Below, one piece after another: positions 16,997 to 26,128 of a DNA stretch of 64,000 bases; position 1 is the first letter of the stretch; the number at the start of each line of letters is the position of its first letter. The notes under the pieces are model-generated. The model had not been told where the DNA came from. It made no database searches and saw only the letters and a program-made list of their open reading frames with translations. Position numbers and translations under genes: made by a program. Source of the DNA: Tsukamurella sputi (GTDB taxonomy: Bacteria; Actinomycetota; Actinomycetes; Mycobacteriales; Mycobacteriaceae); the NCBI RefSeq assembly GCF_007858445.1, contig NZ_VIGV01000005.1, positions 144,835-208,834 of the forward strand. Direction: 5' to 3'.

Positions 16997-18970
16997 ATGA
17001 ATGCTCCGACCTCACCGGCATCGTCGCCCGAACTGACCGCAGCGCTGCGCGCCATCCTCGACGGCCGGTGGGCCGCCACGAGGGACGTCGTCCGCGCCCA
17101 GATCCAGGACGGCAACGTCGTGCCCAAGGCGGGGCTGAGCCTCGACGAGTACCGCGAGCTGATGCTCGGCCAGATGAAGGCCATGGTGCCGCTGGGCTTC
17201 CCGGCCGACGGCTTCAAGTCCGAGCACGGCGGCACCGGCGACGTGGGCGCGGCCGTCACCGCGATCGAGACCCTCGGCTACGGCGATCTCTCGCTCATGG
17301 TCAAGGCGGGCGTCCAGTGGGGCCTGTTCGGCGGGGCTGTGGAGAACCTCGGCACCGACTACCACCACGACACGTACGTGAAGGGTCTCATCGACCTGGA
17401 CGTGCTCGGCTGTTTCGCCATGACGGAGACGGGCCACGGCTCCAACGTGCAGGAGCTGGAGACCACCGCCACCTACCTGCCGGAGACCGGCGAGTTCGAG
17501 ATCCACTCCCCCACCTCCAGCGCCCGCAAGGACTACATCGGCGGCGCCGGCAAGCACGCCCGGTACGCCTCGGTGTTCGCCCAGCTCATCACCGGCGGGC
17601 CCGGCGAGGAGCCCACGCGCCGCGGCGTGCACTGCTTCGTGGTGCCGATCCGCGACGAGAACGGCGACGACCTGCCGGGCGTCACCACGTCGGACTGCGG
17701 CTACAAGGGCGGCCTGCCCGGCGTGGACAACGGCCGCATCGTCTTCGACCGCGTCCGCATCCCGCGGCGCGAGCTGCTGAACCGCTACGCGGACGTCGCC
17801 GAGGACGGAACCTATTCCAGCCCCATCGAATCCGATAACAAGCGCTTCTTCACGATGCTCGGCACGCTGATCCGCGGCCGGGTCACCGTGGGCGCCGCGG
17901 CGGGCGCCGCCGGACGCCTGGGCATCACCCTGGCCACCAAGTACGCGCTGGTCCGTCGCCAGTTCGACGCACCGGGCGGCGATAACGAGCTGCTCCTGCT
18001 CGACTACCGCACGCACCAGCGCCGGCTGCTGCCCCTGGTCGCGCGCGCCTACGCCTTCGCGCTCGCGCAGAACGAGCTCACCGCCGAGCTGCACGAGCTG
18101 CAGTCGGGTGATCCCGATGCCGTCGATCCCGCGTACGCCCGCGAGATCGAGGGCAAGGCCGCGGGCATCAAGGCGGGCCACACCCGCCTGGCTTCGGACG
18201 CGATCAGCGCGGCCCGCGAGGCCTGCGGCGGCGCCGGCTACCTGTCGGAGAACCGGCTTCCGCTGCTGCGCGGCGACATCGACGTCTTCACCACCTTCGA
18301 GGGCGACAACCTGGTGCTCACGCAGCTCGTCGCGAAGGAGCAGCTGACCGCCTACGCCGCCGACGTCCAGGGCCTCGACGCCGTGGGCTGGGTGCGCTTC
18401 GTCGCGGAGATGGCACGCGACGTGGTGCTGGAGAAGACCGCGGCCCGCCAGGTGGTGCAGACGCTGCTCGACGACTCGAACGAGGACACCGAGGAGAGCG
18501 AGCTCACCCACCCCGGTACGCAGCTGCGCCTGCTCCGTAACCGCGAGAACCACCTGCTGCGCACCGCGGCCGACCGCATGCGTCGCGCGAAGGATCCCGA
18601 CGAGGACCCGCTTGAGGTCTTCACCGAGACGCAGGACCACCTGATCAAGGTCGGCGAGGCCCACATCGAGCGGATCGTGCTCGAGTCCTTCGTCGACGTG
18701 ATCACGGACGTCAAGGACCGCGCCACGCGCGATGCGCTCAAGCTGATGCGCAACCTGTACGTCTACTCGCTGCTCGAGCGCGACCTGGGCTGGTACCTCA
18801 TGCACCGGCAGGTCTCGGTGGAGCGCGCCAAGGCCATCCGTCGCGGCGTGAACGAGCTGTGCGGCAAGGCCCGCCCGCTCGCCGAGTCGCTGGTGGACGC
18901 CTTCGGCATCCCCGCCGCGGCGCTGGACGTCCCGATGCTGGATCCGCGCAACTCCGTCTCGGTCCACTAG
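16997..18970 (+). CDS. acyl-CoA oxidase/dehydrogenase-like flavoprotein
   Basis: A 657-residue acyl-CoA dehydrogenase-superfamily protein closer in plan to acyl-CoA oxidases: FAMTETGHGSNVQELETTATY at about 139-159, RGRVTVGAAAGAAGRLGITLATKYALVRRQF near 294-324, and the FAD-binding late motif EACGGAGYLSENRLPLLRGDIDVFTTFEGDN near 410-440, followed by a long helical C-terminal domain. Oxidases give H2O2 rather than reducing an electron-transfer flavoprotein; whether this one is an oxidase cannot be decided here. The start is backed by a -10 box seven bases upstream. It follows lipid storage and esterase genes, consistent with fatty-acid turnover. Confidence 0.85.
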   Translation: MNAPTSPASSPELTAALRAILDGRWAATRDVVRAQIQDGNVVPKAGLSLDEYRELMLGQMKAMVPLGFPADGFKSEHGGTGDVGAAVTAIETLGYGDLSLMVKAGVQWGLFGGAVENLGTDYHHDTYVKGLIDLDVLGCFAMTETGHGSNVQELETTATYLPETGEFEIHSPTSSARKDYIGGAGKHARYASVFAQLITGGPGEEPTRRGVHCFVVPIRDENGDDLPGVTTSDCGYKGGLPGVDNGRIVFDRVRIPRRELLNRYADVAEDGTYSSPIESDNKRFFTMLGTLIRGRVTVGAAAGAAGRLGITLATKYALVRRQFDAPGGDNELLLLDYRTHQRRLLPLVARAYAFALAQNELTAELHELQSGDPDAVDPAYAREIEGKAAGIKAGHTRLASDAISAAREACGGAGYLSENRLPLLRGDIDVFTTFEGDNLVLTQLVAKEQLTAYAADVQGLDAVGWVRFVAEMARDVVLEKTAARQVVQTLLDDSNEDTEESELTHPGTQLRLLRNRENHLLRTAADRMRRAKDPDEDPLEVFTETQDHLIKVGEAHIERIVLESFVDVITDVKDRATRDALKLMRNLYVYSLLERDLGWYLMHRQVSVERAKAIRRGVNELCGKARPLAESLVDAFGIPAAALDVPMLDPRNSVSVH

Positions 18971-18995
18971 TCCCGACGGTGCCGCGCGGGCCCGG

Positions 18996-19682
18996 TCACA
19001 GGCCCGCGCGGTGCTTGCCGTCGTGGGGATCTCCGTTCGCCCCACCGTCGACGGCGCCACCCGGCGTCGCCGCCACGCCCCACGCCGCGTGGACGGGCAG
19101 GTGGAGGCGCTGCAACAGGGGCCGCACGCGGGCACGCACGGCCGTCAGCCGCAGCAGCGCGATGAGGACCAGCGCGATCGGGCTGATGATCTGGAAGACC
19201 GTGATCAGCCGGTTGAACAGCGTCGCCTGCGCCGGGTCCAGGTCGAGCACGATGACGAACATCGCGGCGATGCTGCTGAGGTACGCGAACAGCCAGTAGG
19301 CCCCGAACGCGCCCGCGGCGAGCACGAGCGCGCTGCGCCACCGCGGCGCGCCGTCCTTCAGCAGGTAGAACATCGCGACGACCATCCCGAGCAGGGCCGC
19401 GCTACGCGCCATGTACTCCAGATCGAGGTAGAGCGCGTCCTGGAGGGTACCGACGGAGTTCTCGAGCCGTTCCCCGTCGAACTTCCCGGAGGCCACCGCG
19501 ATCATCGACAACGTGACCAGGAGCGAGGCGAGCAGCGCCGAGCACTCGAGGACGCTCGCTAGAACCTGGAAGAAGGGCTTCTTGATCAGCCCGATCAGCC
19601 GGGCGGACGCCTGCCCGACCAGCGTGCCGATGGAGATGATCGCGATGATCCGGGTGATCAGACCCCACGTCTCGACGTTCAT
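18996..19682 (-). CDS. unrecognised multi-span membrane protein
   Basis: I do not recognise this 228-residue protein. It has about five or six hydrophobic spans (around 7-24, 37-63, 90-109, 117-146, 158-182) and a polar C-terminal tail rich in Gly, Asp and His. One conserved-looking Cys (LECSALL) lies in span 2. It stands alone between convergent and unrelated genes. A 7-bp-arm palindrome containing its -10 box lies immediately upstream, so it may be specifically regulated. Confidence 0.7.
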   Translation of the reverse strand: MNVETWGLITRIIAIISIGTLVGQASARLIGLIKKPFFQVLASVLECSALLASLLVTLSMIAVASGKFDGERLENSVGTLQDALYLDLEYMARSAALLGMVVAMFYLLKDGAPRWRSALVLAAGAFGAYWLFAYLSSIAAMFVIVLDLDPAQATLFNRLITVFQIISPIALVLIALLRLTAVRARVRPLLQRLHLPVHAAWGVAATPGGAVDGGANGDPHDGKHRAGL

Positions 19683-19685
19683 GCA

Positions 19686-19704
19686 GCGATCCTAATGGGA
19701 TCGC
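19686..19704 (-). promoter_or_regulatory. palindrome overlapping the -10 box of the membrane protein gene
   Basis: GCGATCC-TAATG-GGATCGC is a perfect 7-bp-arm inverted repeat. On the minus strand it contains TAGGAT, six bases before the ATG, so a bound protein would block the promoter. Confidence 0.5.
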
Positions 19705-19734
19705 AAATTCACGAACGGCTACCGCCGTTCCGGG

Positions 19735-20655
19735 TCACAACGGGAGCAGGATGTTCTTCACCCGGGGGTCGGTACGCAGGAACTCCTGCACGGCCGGGTC
19801 CTTGAACGCCGCGACGAGGTTCTTGATGTTCTCGGCGTCCTTCCACCTGCTGCCGATCGTCAACTGACCCGCGAACTCGTCGGGCGCGGCCGGAGCGAAG
19901 ATCTCCTTGCTGATCGGGACACCGGCGGCGAGGTAGTACTCGGTGTACCCGACGGCGGCGTCCAGGTCGGGCAGGGCCCGAGTCTGTGCGGCGAAGTCGA
20001 GAAGCGTGAACTGCAGGTTCTTCGGGTTGGAGGCGATGTCCTTGACCGTGGCCTGCCACTTGTTCACGCCCGGCTTCAGGGTGATCAACCCCGCCCGCTC
20101 GAGGAACCACAGCCCCTGCGCCTCGTTGGCGGGGTCGGAGTAGAGCGAGACCTTGGCGTTCTGCGGCAACTGCTGCGGGTCGGCGTACTTGTCCGAGAAC
20201 AGCCCGAAGCCCCACCGGAAGACCGGCGTCGCGGCCTCCTCACGGAAGTCCGGATTGGCCTGCAGCACCTGCCCCAGCCACAGCTTGTGCTGGTACACCG
20301 TGGCCGCCACCTCCCCTTCGCTCACCGCCCGGTTGATGGTGGTGGAGTCGGCCAGTCCCTTGAAGGCCACAGTGATCCCGTGCTTGGGCGCCACCTCCTT
20401 GGCGACGAACTCGATCAGCGCCTGCTCGGCCGCGTTGCCCTCCGTCGTCGCGACCAGCAGGGTCGCGCCCGCGGTCTCGTTCGCCGTCGCGGCGTCGGCG
20501 CCGCCCCACGCACGCCAGCCGATCAGACCGGCGATCACCAGCACGACGAGCACCACCGCGCCGATGATCAGCGGTCGGCGCGAGGCCCTCGTCGTGAAGC
20601 CGTGGTCGTCCTCCGTCCGGGAGGCATCGGTCGGGGTGTCGGTGTCGGTGCTCAT
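19735..20655 (-). CDS. metQ: MetQ/NlpA-family ABC substrate-binding protein with transmembrane anchor
   Basis: Binding component of a methionine-type importer. The 306-residue protein has a 27-residue polar N-terminus, one hydrophobic span (about 28-50: PLIIGAVVLVVLVIAGLIGW), then an NlpA domain with LLVATTEGN, FKGLADSTTINRAVSEGEVAATVYQHK near 98-125 and SLYSDPANEAQGLWFLERAGLI near 170-191. NlpA proteins are normally lipoproteins; here no lipobox cysteine follows the span, so it is probably held by an uncleaved anchor. It overlaps metI by four bases. Methionine is the family substrate; another amino acid is possible. Confidence 0.87.
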   Translation of the reverse strand: MSTDTDTPTDASRTEDDHGFTTRASRRPLIIGAVVLVVLVIAGLIGWRAWGGADAATANETAGATLLVATTEGNAAEQALIEFVAKEVAPKHGITVAFKGLADSTTINRAVSEGEVAATVYQHKLWLGQVLQANPDFREEAATPVFRWGFGLFSDKYADPQQLPQNAKVSLYSDPANEAQGLWFLERAGLITLKPGVNKWQATVKDIASNPKNLQFTLLDFAAQTRALPDLDAAVGYTEYYLAAGVPISKEIFAPAAPDEFAGQLTIGSRWKDAENIKNLVAAFKDPAVQEFLRTDPRVKNILLPL

Positions 20656-21362
20656 GCGTGTGCCTTTCGGAGAACGGACTGGCCGGGAGTGAGGTGCCGC
20701 ACGAGGGCGTCACCGAGGAGCTGAATGGCGGTCACCACGACCACCAGCACCACGATGGTCGCGATCATGACGCCGTGGTCGAACCGCTGGTAGCCGTAGG
20801 TCACGGCGACGTAGCCGAGGCCGCCCGCGCCGATCGTGCCGGCGATGGTCGAGTACTCGATCATCGCGATCGTGTTGATCGTGAGGCCGCCCACGATGTT
20901 CGGCAACGCCTCGGGGACTTGGGCTCCCCAGATGATCTGAGCGTTCGACCCGCCCGAGGCCTTGGCCACGGTGACCACCTCGGGCGGGAGCGAGCGCAGG
21001 CTGTTCTCCACGATCCGCGCGAAGAACGCGATGCCCGCGATCGACATCGGTACCACCGCGGCGGCGATGCCGATGTTGGTGCCGGTGAGCAGTCGGGTGA
21101 ACGGGATGATCGCCGTCATCAGGACCAGGAAGGGCAACGACCGACCGATGCTGATGAACCACGTGAGCGGCTGGTGCAGAGCCGGTTTCGCGAGAAGCCC
21201 GCCCGGTGCCAGGTTGTAGACGAGCGCGCCCAGCGGGACCCCGATCACGAGCACCACGGCCATCACGACGCCCACCATGATCACGGTGTCGCGCAGAGCC
21301 GGTAGGAGCAGGTCGGGGATCTCGCTCGCGGGCACGGTGATCCCGGAGGCGAGCAGGCTCAT
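20652..21362 (-). CDS. metI: MetI-type ABC permease
   Basis: A 236-residue permease with five or six spans and the EAA-type coupling loop RSLPPEVVTVAKASGGSNAQIIWG, as in MetI. Together with MetN (ATPase) and MetQ (binding protein) it makes one importer; four-base overlaps join all three genes. Confidence 0.9.
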   Translation of the reverse strand: MSLLASGITVPASEIPDLLLPALRDTVIMVGVVMAVVLVIGVPLGALVYNLAPGGLLAKPALHQPLTWFISIGRSLPFLVLMTAIIPFTRLLTGTNIGIAAAVVPMSIAGIAFFARIVENSLRSLPPEVVTVAKASGGSNAQIIWGAQVPEALPNIVGGLTINTIAMIEYSTIAGTIGAGGLGYVAVTYGYQRFDHGVMIATIVVLVVVVTAIQLLGDALVRHLTPGQSVLRKAHA

Positions 21363-22354
21363 GCCGGCACCGCCTCACGGATGCCGCCCTGCCGTCGCAG
21401 GCCGAGCGCGAGTGCCGTCTCGAGCACGCGCGGCAGGTCGGCCTCGTCGATCCCGACGGTGACGGTCCCCACCGGAACCCCGTCGACGGCCTGGACGGAC
21501 GCGGCGAGAAGCGCGACGGTGGTGCCGGTCTCGACGGTGAGCCGACCGAGCCAGTCGGGCGGTACGCCGGTGTCGTAGGTCAGGCGGACCGTCGCCTGAC
21601 CGGACGGTGCCGCCGCCGCGGGCCCCGTGGCACGAAGTGCCTCTCCGAGCACGGATTCCGGGTCGGTGAGCAGTCCGACGAGCGGTCCCTGCTCGGCGAG
21701 CACCCCGTGATCGAGGCGGGCGGCGCTGTCGGCGACCCGCACGATGGTGTCCATCTCGTGGGTGATCAGCACGACGGCGAGGTTCAGCTCGTCGCGCACG
21801 TCGCGCAGCAGGTCCAGGTACTGCGCGGTGGCCTCCGGATCCAGGCCCGATGTGGCCTCGTCGGACAGCAGGACCTTGGGTCGCAGGGCCAGCGCGCGGG
21901 CGATGCCGACCCGCTGCCGCTGCCCGCCCGAGAGCTGGTGCGGGTAGTGGGCGGCCTTGTCCGACAGCCCGACTCGATCCAGTAGCTCCCCGACGCGGGC
22001 GCGGGTCTCCGCCTTGGTGACGCCGAGGTATTCGAGCGGCAGCGCGACGTTCTCCGCCGCGGTGCGGCGACGCAGCAGACTCGAGGCCTGGAAGACGGTG
22101 CCGATACGGCGCCGTGCGGCCCGCAACTGCGACTCCGGCAGCGCCGTGAGGTCCTGACCGTTGATCACGACGGTGCCGCTGCTCGGGCGTTCCAGCAGGT
22201 TCAGGCATTGCGCCAGCGTCGATTTGCCGGCGCCGCTGGGTCCGACGACGGCGAAGATCTCACCGGCGGCCACGGTGAAGGAGACGTCGCGGAGCACGTG
22301 TGCGGCGCGCTCGCCGGTGCCGTACGTCTTGGTGAGGCCCTCGACCTCGATCAT
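21359..22354 (-). CDS. metN: MetN-type ABC ATPase with NIL domain
   Basis: Energises the MetNIQ importer. The 331-residue protein has Walker A GPSGAGKST at about 38-46, the signature LSGGQRQRVGIARAL near 143-157, Walker B VLLSDEATSGLDP near 162-174, and a C-terminal NIL-type domain (about 255-325) which in MetN binds methionine and inhibits transport. The start is set by AGGAGG seven bases upstream of the ATG; the frame is open further upstream but lacks homology. I see no S-box or other known SAM riboswitch in the 94-base leader. Confidence 0.92.
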   Translation of the reverse strand: MIEVEGLTKTYGTGERAAHVLRDVSFTVAAGEIFAVVGPSGAGKSTLAQCLNLLERPSSGTVVINGQDLTALPESQLRAARRRIGTVFQASSLLRRRTAAENVALPLEYLGVTKAETRARVGELLDRVGLSDKAAHYPHQLSGGQRQRVGIARALALRPKVLLSDEATSGLDPEATAQYLDLLRDVRDELNLAVVLITHEMDTIVRVADSAARLDHGVLAEQGPLVGLLTDPESVLGEALRATGPAAAAPSGQATVRLTYDTGVPPDWLGRLTVETGTTVALLAASVQAVDGVPVGTVTVGIDEADLPRVLETALALGLRRQGGIREAVPA

Positions 22355-22404
22355 GTGCGTCCTCCTGACGATGTGAGGAACACACTGCGCGAGCCGCCCG
22401 CTCT

Positions 22405-22424
22405 GCTGAACGTTTGCGGTCAGC
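22405..22424 (-). other. short hairpin in the leader of metNIQ
   Basis: Near-perfect 8-bp arms (GCTGACCG / CGTTCAGC) around CAAA lie between the TetR gene and metN. It might end the upstream operon or control metN; the sequence alone does not tell. Confidence 0.3.
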
Positions 22425-22448
22425 GTGATTCGGGCCGCGGCGGGAGGA

Positions 22449-23126
22449 TCACTCGCCCCGGAACTCCCGGACCATCCGCAGGGCCTCGGCTCCGTCGGGC
22501 AAGGAGTCCATGCCCGCGGTGAGGGCGATACCGAGGCAGGCACCACTGATCACGCGGTCCGCGTACTCCATCGGGTCGCCCCACGGCAGGAAGGGCTTGG
22601 CGACGAGCAGCGAGGCGACGCCGTGCACGATCGTCAGCATGCGCAGCGCGATCGGCTGCGGATCGCCGGGCGGGTAGTAGCCCTCGGCCTGCAGGTCGCG
22701 GACGTTCCGTTCGAGGTGCGCGAACGCGGCGGTGTTCAGCACCTGGTCCACGTCCGAGGCGTCGGGCGACGGGGTCATCGCCGCGAGCCGGTACAGCTCG
22801 GGGGTGGCGAGCGCGAACCGGATGAAGGCGAGCCCCTGCGCCCGTGCCGCGTCCAGCGGCGTGGGCGCACCCGCCTCTGCCTCGGTGAGGGCGTCGTCGA
22901 GCTGGCCGAAGTAGCGCGCGACGACGGCCGTGAGCAGCGCGTCCTTGTCCGGGTAGTGCAGGTAGATCGACGGCGGGGTCACCCCGGCGCGCTGCGCCAC
23001 GGCGCGGATCGAGACCGCCTCGGCGCTGCCGGTCTCGATCAGCAGGCCCGTCGCGGCGTCGAGGATGTCGGCCGCCAGTCGCTCCCCGTCACCCCGCTTG
23101 TTGCGCCGCCGTCTTCCCTGCTCCAT
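22449..23126 (-). CDS. TetR-family regulator of the MMPL operon
   Basis: A 225-residue TetR protein. The N-terminal helix-turn-helix is clear (ILDAATGLLIETGSAEAVSIRAVAQRAGVTPPSIYLHYPDKDALLTAVV, about 24-72); the rest is a typical ligand and dimer domain (RFALATPELYRLAAMTP). It starts 5 bases after the MMPL stop, so it is co-transcribed with the pump and most likely represses it from the tandem operator ahead of that gene. The inducer is unknown. Confidence 0.88.
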   Translation of the reverse strand: MEQGRRRRNKRGDGERLAADILDAATGLLIETGSAEAVSIRAVAQRAGVTPPSIYLHYPDKDALLTAVVARYFGQLDDALTEAEAGAPTPLDAARAQGLAFIRFALATPELYRLAAMTPSPDASDVDQVLNTAAFAHLERNVRDLQAEGYYPPGDPQPIALRMLTIVHGVASLLVAKPFLPWGDPMEYADRVISGACLGIALTAGMDSLPDGAEALRMVREFRGE

Positions 23127-23131
23127 AGTGC

Positions 23132-25297
23132 CTACGATTCTCGCAGACCGACGCGGTCGTAGAGCCGCTTCATCGGCGCGGGCGCCCACCAGTTCCACAC
23201 TCCGGCCACGCGCATGAAGGCGGGCACCAGCAGCATGCGGATCAGCGTGGCGTCGAGCAGCACCGCGATCATCATGCCCACGCCGAACATCTTCATGAAG
23301 GAGACACCGGCGAAACCGATGGCGGCGAAGACGATCGCCATCAGCAGCGCCGCGGCGGTCACGACGCGGCCCGTACGGGTGATGCCCATGGCGACGGCCT
23401 CGTCGTTGGCGGCGTGGTCCTTGGTCTCCGAGTGGTCCCAGAACTCCTTGATCCGGGAGAGCAGGAAGACCTCGTAGTCCATCGAGAGACCGAAGGCGAT
23501 GCAGAACATCAGCACCGGCATGTTGGCGATGATCGCGCCGGTGACCGTCGTGTCGAGCCCGCCGAGCCAGCCCCACTGGAAGATCGCGACCAGCGCGCCG
23601 AACACCGCCGACAGTGAGATCACGTTCATCACCAGGGCTTTGAGCGGCAGCACCAGGCTGCCGGTGAGTAGGAACAGCAGGACGAAAGTGGTCACCGCGA
23701 TCACGATGAGGACCGTCGGCAGGGTGTCGAGGATCGACTCCACGGAGTCGCGATTGAGCTGCGCGGAGCCGCCGAACGACGGCGGCGCGGGCGCTGCCAC
23801 CGCGTGCAGGCGGTCGAGCTGGTCCGATGCGGCATCGGTCAGCGGATCCAGCTTCGACGAGACCAGCAGCAACGCGGTCCCGTTCGCCGCGCGGGCGGTC
23901 GGGTCACCGTCGGCGATGCGCTGCCCGCCGAGGTACGTGCCCGACGGCGCCACCACGGCCCCTGTGTCCGGCACCTGCGAGAGGCGGACGGCGTAGTCGG
24001 CAACGGCACCGTCGTCCACGGGAGCGGTGAGGACCACACTGACCTGCCCTGAGGCGTCCTCGGCGAAGTCCGAGCGGATGGTGTCGCCCACCTGGTGCGA
24101 GCTCGACGAGGACGGCAGGACCCGGTCGTCGGGGAATCCGAAATGAATGCTCAGGAAGGGGCTTCCGAGCACGAGGAGGAGCGCGATCAGGGCCAGCCCG
24201 ATGGGGACGGCGCGCCGCAGCACGCCGCGGGTGAAGCGGTAGAACAGGCTGTCCTGCGGCGCCGCCTCCTCGCGCCGGCGGCCGATCTTCACCGCGTCCA
24301 CGCGATCGCCCAGCACCGTGAGGATCGCGGGCGTGAGGATCAGCGTGGCGAGCGCCGCGAAGGCGACCACGGCCACGCCCGCGTAGGCGAAGGAGCGCAG
24401 GAAGTACATCGGGAAGATCGCCATGGCGGCCAGCGACAGGCCGACGATGACGGCGGAGAACAGCACGGTGCGGCCGGCGGTGTTCATGGTGCGGCGCAGG
24501 GCCTCCGACCGATCGCCGCCCACTGCGACCTCCTCGCGGTAGCGGGAGATCACCAACAGCGTGTAGTCGATCGCGAGGGCGAGACCCATGGCGGTGGTGA
24601 GGTTGAGCGCGAAGATCGAGACGTCGGTGAACGCGGTGAACGCGCGCAGGATGCCGGTGGTGGCGATGATCGCCGCGATGCCGATGAGCACCGGGATCGC
24701 CGCGGCCACCAGGCCGCCGAAGACCCACACCAGCACGAGGAAGGTGATGGGGATGGCGACGGCCTCCGCGATCAGCAGGTCGCGCGAGGACTGGTCGTTG
24801 ATCTGCGCGTAGCTGTACGCCTGGCCGCCGGCGGTCACCGTGACCGGCGACGGCGGCGCCGGCAAATCGCCGACGATGGCCTTCGCGTTGAGCGGCGCCC
24901 GCGATTCGCCACCCGCGATCGCGGCGACGATGAGCGCGGTGCGCTTGTCCTCGCTGACCAGCATGGGGGTGGGCGTGCTGAAGCCGTCGACGACGCTCTC
25001 GACGCGCCCGTCGGCCCTGAGCCGGTCGACGAGGCCCCGGCCGTACGCACCGGCGGCGGCCTCCTGCCCCTCGGGAACCGAGATGGCGAGGACCAGCGGC
25101 AGGCCGCCGCGGTGGAAGTCGTCGGCCATGCGGTTGTAGGTCTGCATCGCCTCGGCCTGCGGGTCGACGTAGCCGCCGGCCTGCAGCTTGTCGGCGACAC
25201 CGGCGCCCGCGAGCCCGAGCCCGGCCAGCAGGATCACGGCCAGCAGCAGCACGGCCTTCGCGCGGCGCGCGACGAAGCGGGTGAGTGCGTCGATCAT
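23132..25297 (-). CDS. MMPL-family RND transporter
   Basis: A 721-residue inner-membrane RND transporter with the duplicated plan of one span, an extracytoplasmic domain and five or six spans, twice. Characteristic segments are DPQAEAMQTYNRMADDF, TTAMGLALAIDYTLLVISRYREEV near 233-256 and FCIAFGLSMDYEVFLLSRIKEFWD near 590-613; the Asp-Tyr pairs DY in both halves are the proton-relay signature of the family. It is shorter than mycobacterial lipid exporters such as MmpL3 and more like small MMPL drug or lipid pumps. GGAAGGGG lies upstream of the ATG and a two-site TetR-type operator just beyond. Confidence 0.92.
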   Translation of the reverse strand: MIDALTRFVARRAKAVLLLAVILLAGLGLAGAGVADKLQAGGYVDPQAEAMQTYNRMADDFHRGGLPLVLAISVPEGQEAAAGAYGRGLVDRLRADGRVESVVDGFSTPTPMLVSEDKRTALIVAAIAGGESRAPLNAKAIVGDLPAPPSPVTVTAGGQAYSYAQINDQSSRDLLIAEAVAIPITFLVLVWVFGGLVAAAIPVLIGIAAIIATTGILRAFTAFTDVSIFALNLTTAMGLALAIDYTLLVISRYREEVAVGGDRSEALRRTMNTAGRTVLFSAVIVGLSLAAMAIFPMYFLRSFAYAGVAVVAFAALATLILTPAILTVLGDRVDAVKIGRRREEAAPQDSLFYRFTRGVLRRAVPIGLALIALLLVLGSPFLSIHFGFPDDRVLPSSSSSHQVGDTIRSDFAEDASGQVSVVLTAPVDDGAVADYAVRLSQVPDTGAVVAPSGTYLGGQRIADGDPTARAANGTALLLVSSKLDPLTDAASDQLDRLHAVAAPAPPSFGGSAQLNRDSVESILDTLPTVLIVIAVTTFVLLFLLTGSLVLPLKALVMNVISLSAVFGALVAIFQWGWLGGLDTTVTGAIIANMPVLMFCIAFGLSMDYEVFLLSRIKEFWDHSETKDHAANDEAVAMGITRTGRVVTAAALLMAIVFAAIGFAGVSFMKMFGVGMMIAVLLDATLIRMLLVPAFMRVAGVWNWWAPAPMKRLYDRVGLRES

Positions 25298-25319
25298 CGT
25301 GCGTCCCCTTCCAATTGTG

Positions 25320-25346
25320 TTAACGACGTTAAGTTAACACCGTTAA
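25320..25346 (-). promoter_or_regulatory. tandem TetR-type operator of the MMPL-tetR operon
   Basis: Two 13-base palindromes, TTAACGACGTTAA (25320-25332) and TTAACACCGTTAA (25334-25346), are spaced 14 bases centre to centre, 22 bases ahead of the pump start. Equal arms and AT-richness in a 70 % GC setting make an operator role likely; the co-transcribed TetR protein is the obvious ligand. Confidence 0.8.
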
Positions 25347-25404
25347 TACATGGCGCGTCAACCGCCCGGGGAAGGAGATCCCGATCACGCCCGGGAAGGA
25401 TCGC

Positions 25405-26103
25405 TCACGGCAGCGCCGTGAGGACCACCTCGTCGTCCCGCCCCAGGGCGGAGGCGACCGGCAGCCCCGTCGAGGCCCACACCCCCGAGCAGCCCGCCGA
25501 CCTCACGCCGTTTGGAAAGCCGCCGAGGTTCGCCGAGACGACGGCCATACCTGTGTCCCGGGCTCGGCGCGACATCCGCGTGTCGTGCTTCTCCTCCTCG
25601 CCCTGCGCGTACAGCACCGAGGCGATGTAGGCGTCCGCGCCCGCCACCCGGACCGCGTCGGCATGGGAACCGAAAGCGGTGTCCAAGCACACCGCGAATC
25701 CGAGCTTCCTGCCGCGCAACGGCGCGACCACGACGTCCTCAGCCGGAACGAAGACGTCCACCTCGCCGCCGTGCAGGTGCGTCTTCGCCGCGACCAGGTC
25801 CGAGGCCCCGCCGACTACGAGAGATGCTAGACACCTTGCACCACAATCGATCACCGGCGCGCCCACCACGACCAGAGCGTCTGCATCAGCGGCCGCGCGG
25901 CGCAGTCCGTGCAGCCGGTCGTCGCCCGGAACGAACCACTCCCCGTCGGCGAGGTCGAGGTGGTAGCCGGTGAGCGAGAGCTCGGGAAAGACGATGAGGT
26001 GTGCACCGCGGGCGATCGCCTTACGCGCGATCCGCTCGCTCCGAGCGATGTTGTCGGCAACGTCACCTACGACGGCGACGAACTGGACAGCGGCGACGGT
26101 CAC
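25405..26103 (-). CDS. carbon-nitrogen hydrolase (nitrilase superfamily)
   Basis: A 232-residue hydrolase with the complete Glu-Lys-Cys triad: Glu in VFPELSLTG near 46, Lys in AKTHLHGGEVDVF near 108, and Cys in FAVCLDTAFG near 142. Members hydrolyse amides or nitriles; the substrate cannot be deduced. I used the GTG where the family beta-strand TVAAVQF begins; a weak -10-like CAGACT is six bases upstream. It is the only gene between the MMPL operator and the CYTH gene. Confidence 0.82.
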   Translation of the reverse strand: MTVAAVQFVAVVGDVADNIARSERIARKAIARGAHLIVFPELSLTGYHLDLADGEWFVPGDDRLHGLRRAAADADALVVVGAPVIDCGARCLASLVVGGASDLVAAKTHLHGGEVDVFVPAEDVVVAPLRGRKLGFAVCLDTAFGSHADAVRVAGADAYIASVLYAQGEEEKHDTRMSRRARDTGMAVVSANLGGFPNGVRSAGCSGVWASTGLPVASALGRDDEVVLTALP

Positions 26104-26128
26104 GCCGCCAGTCTGCGACGTGATGTGA

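Noticed and set aside
22355-22448. SAM riboswitch ahead of metNIQ
   Set aside because: The 94-base leader lacks the S-box, SAM-II or SAM-IV conserved cores I know; only a short hairpin is present.
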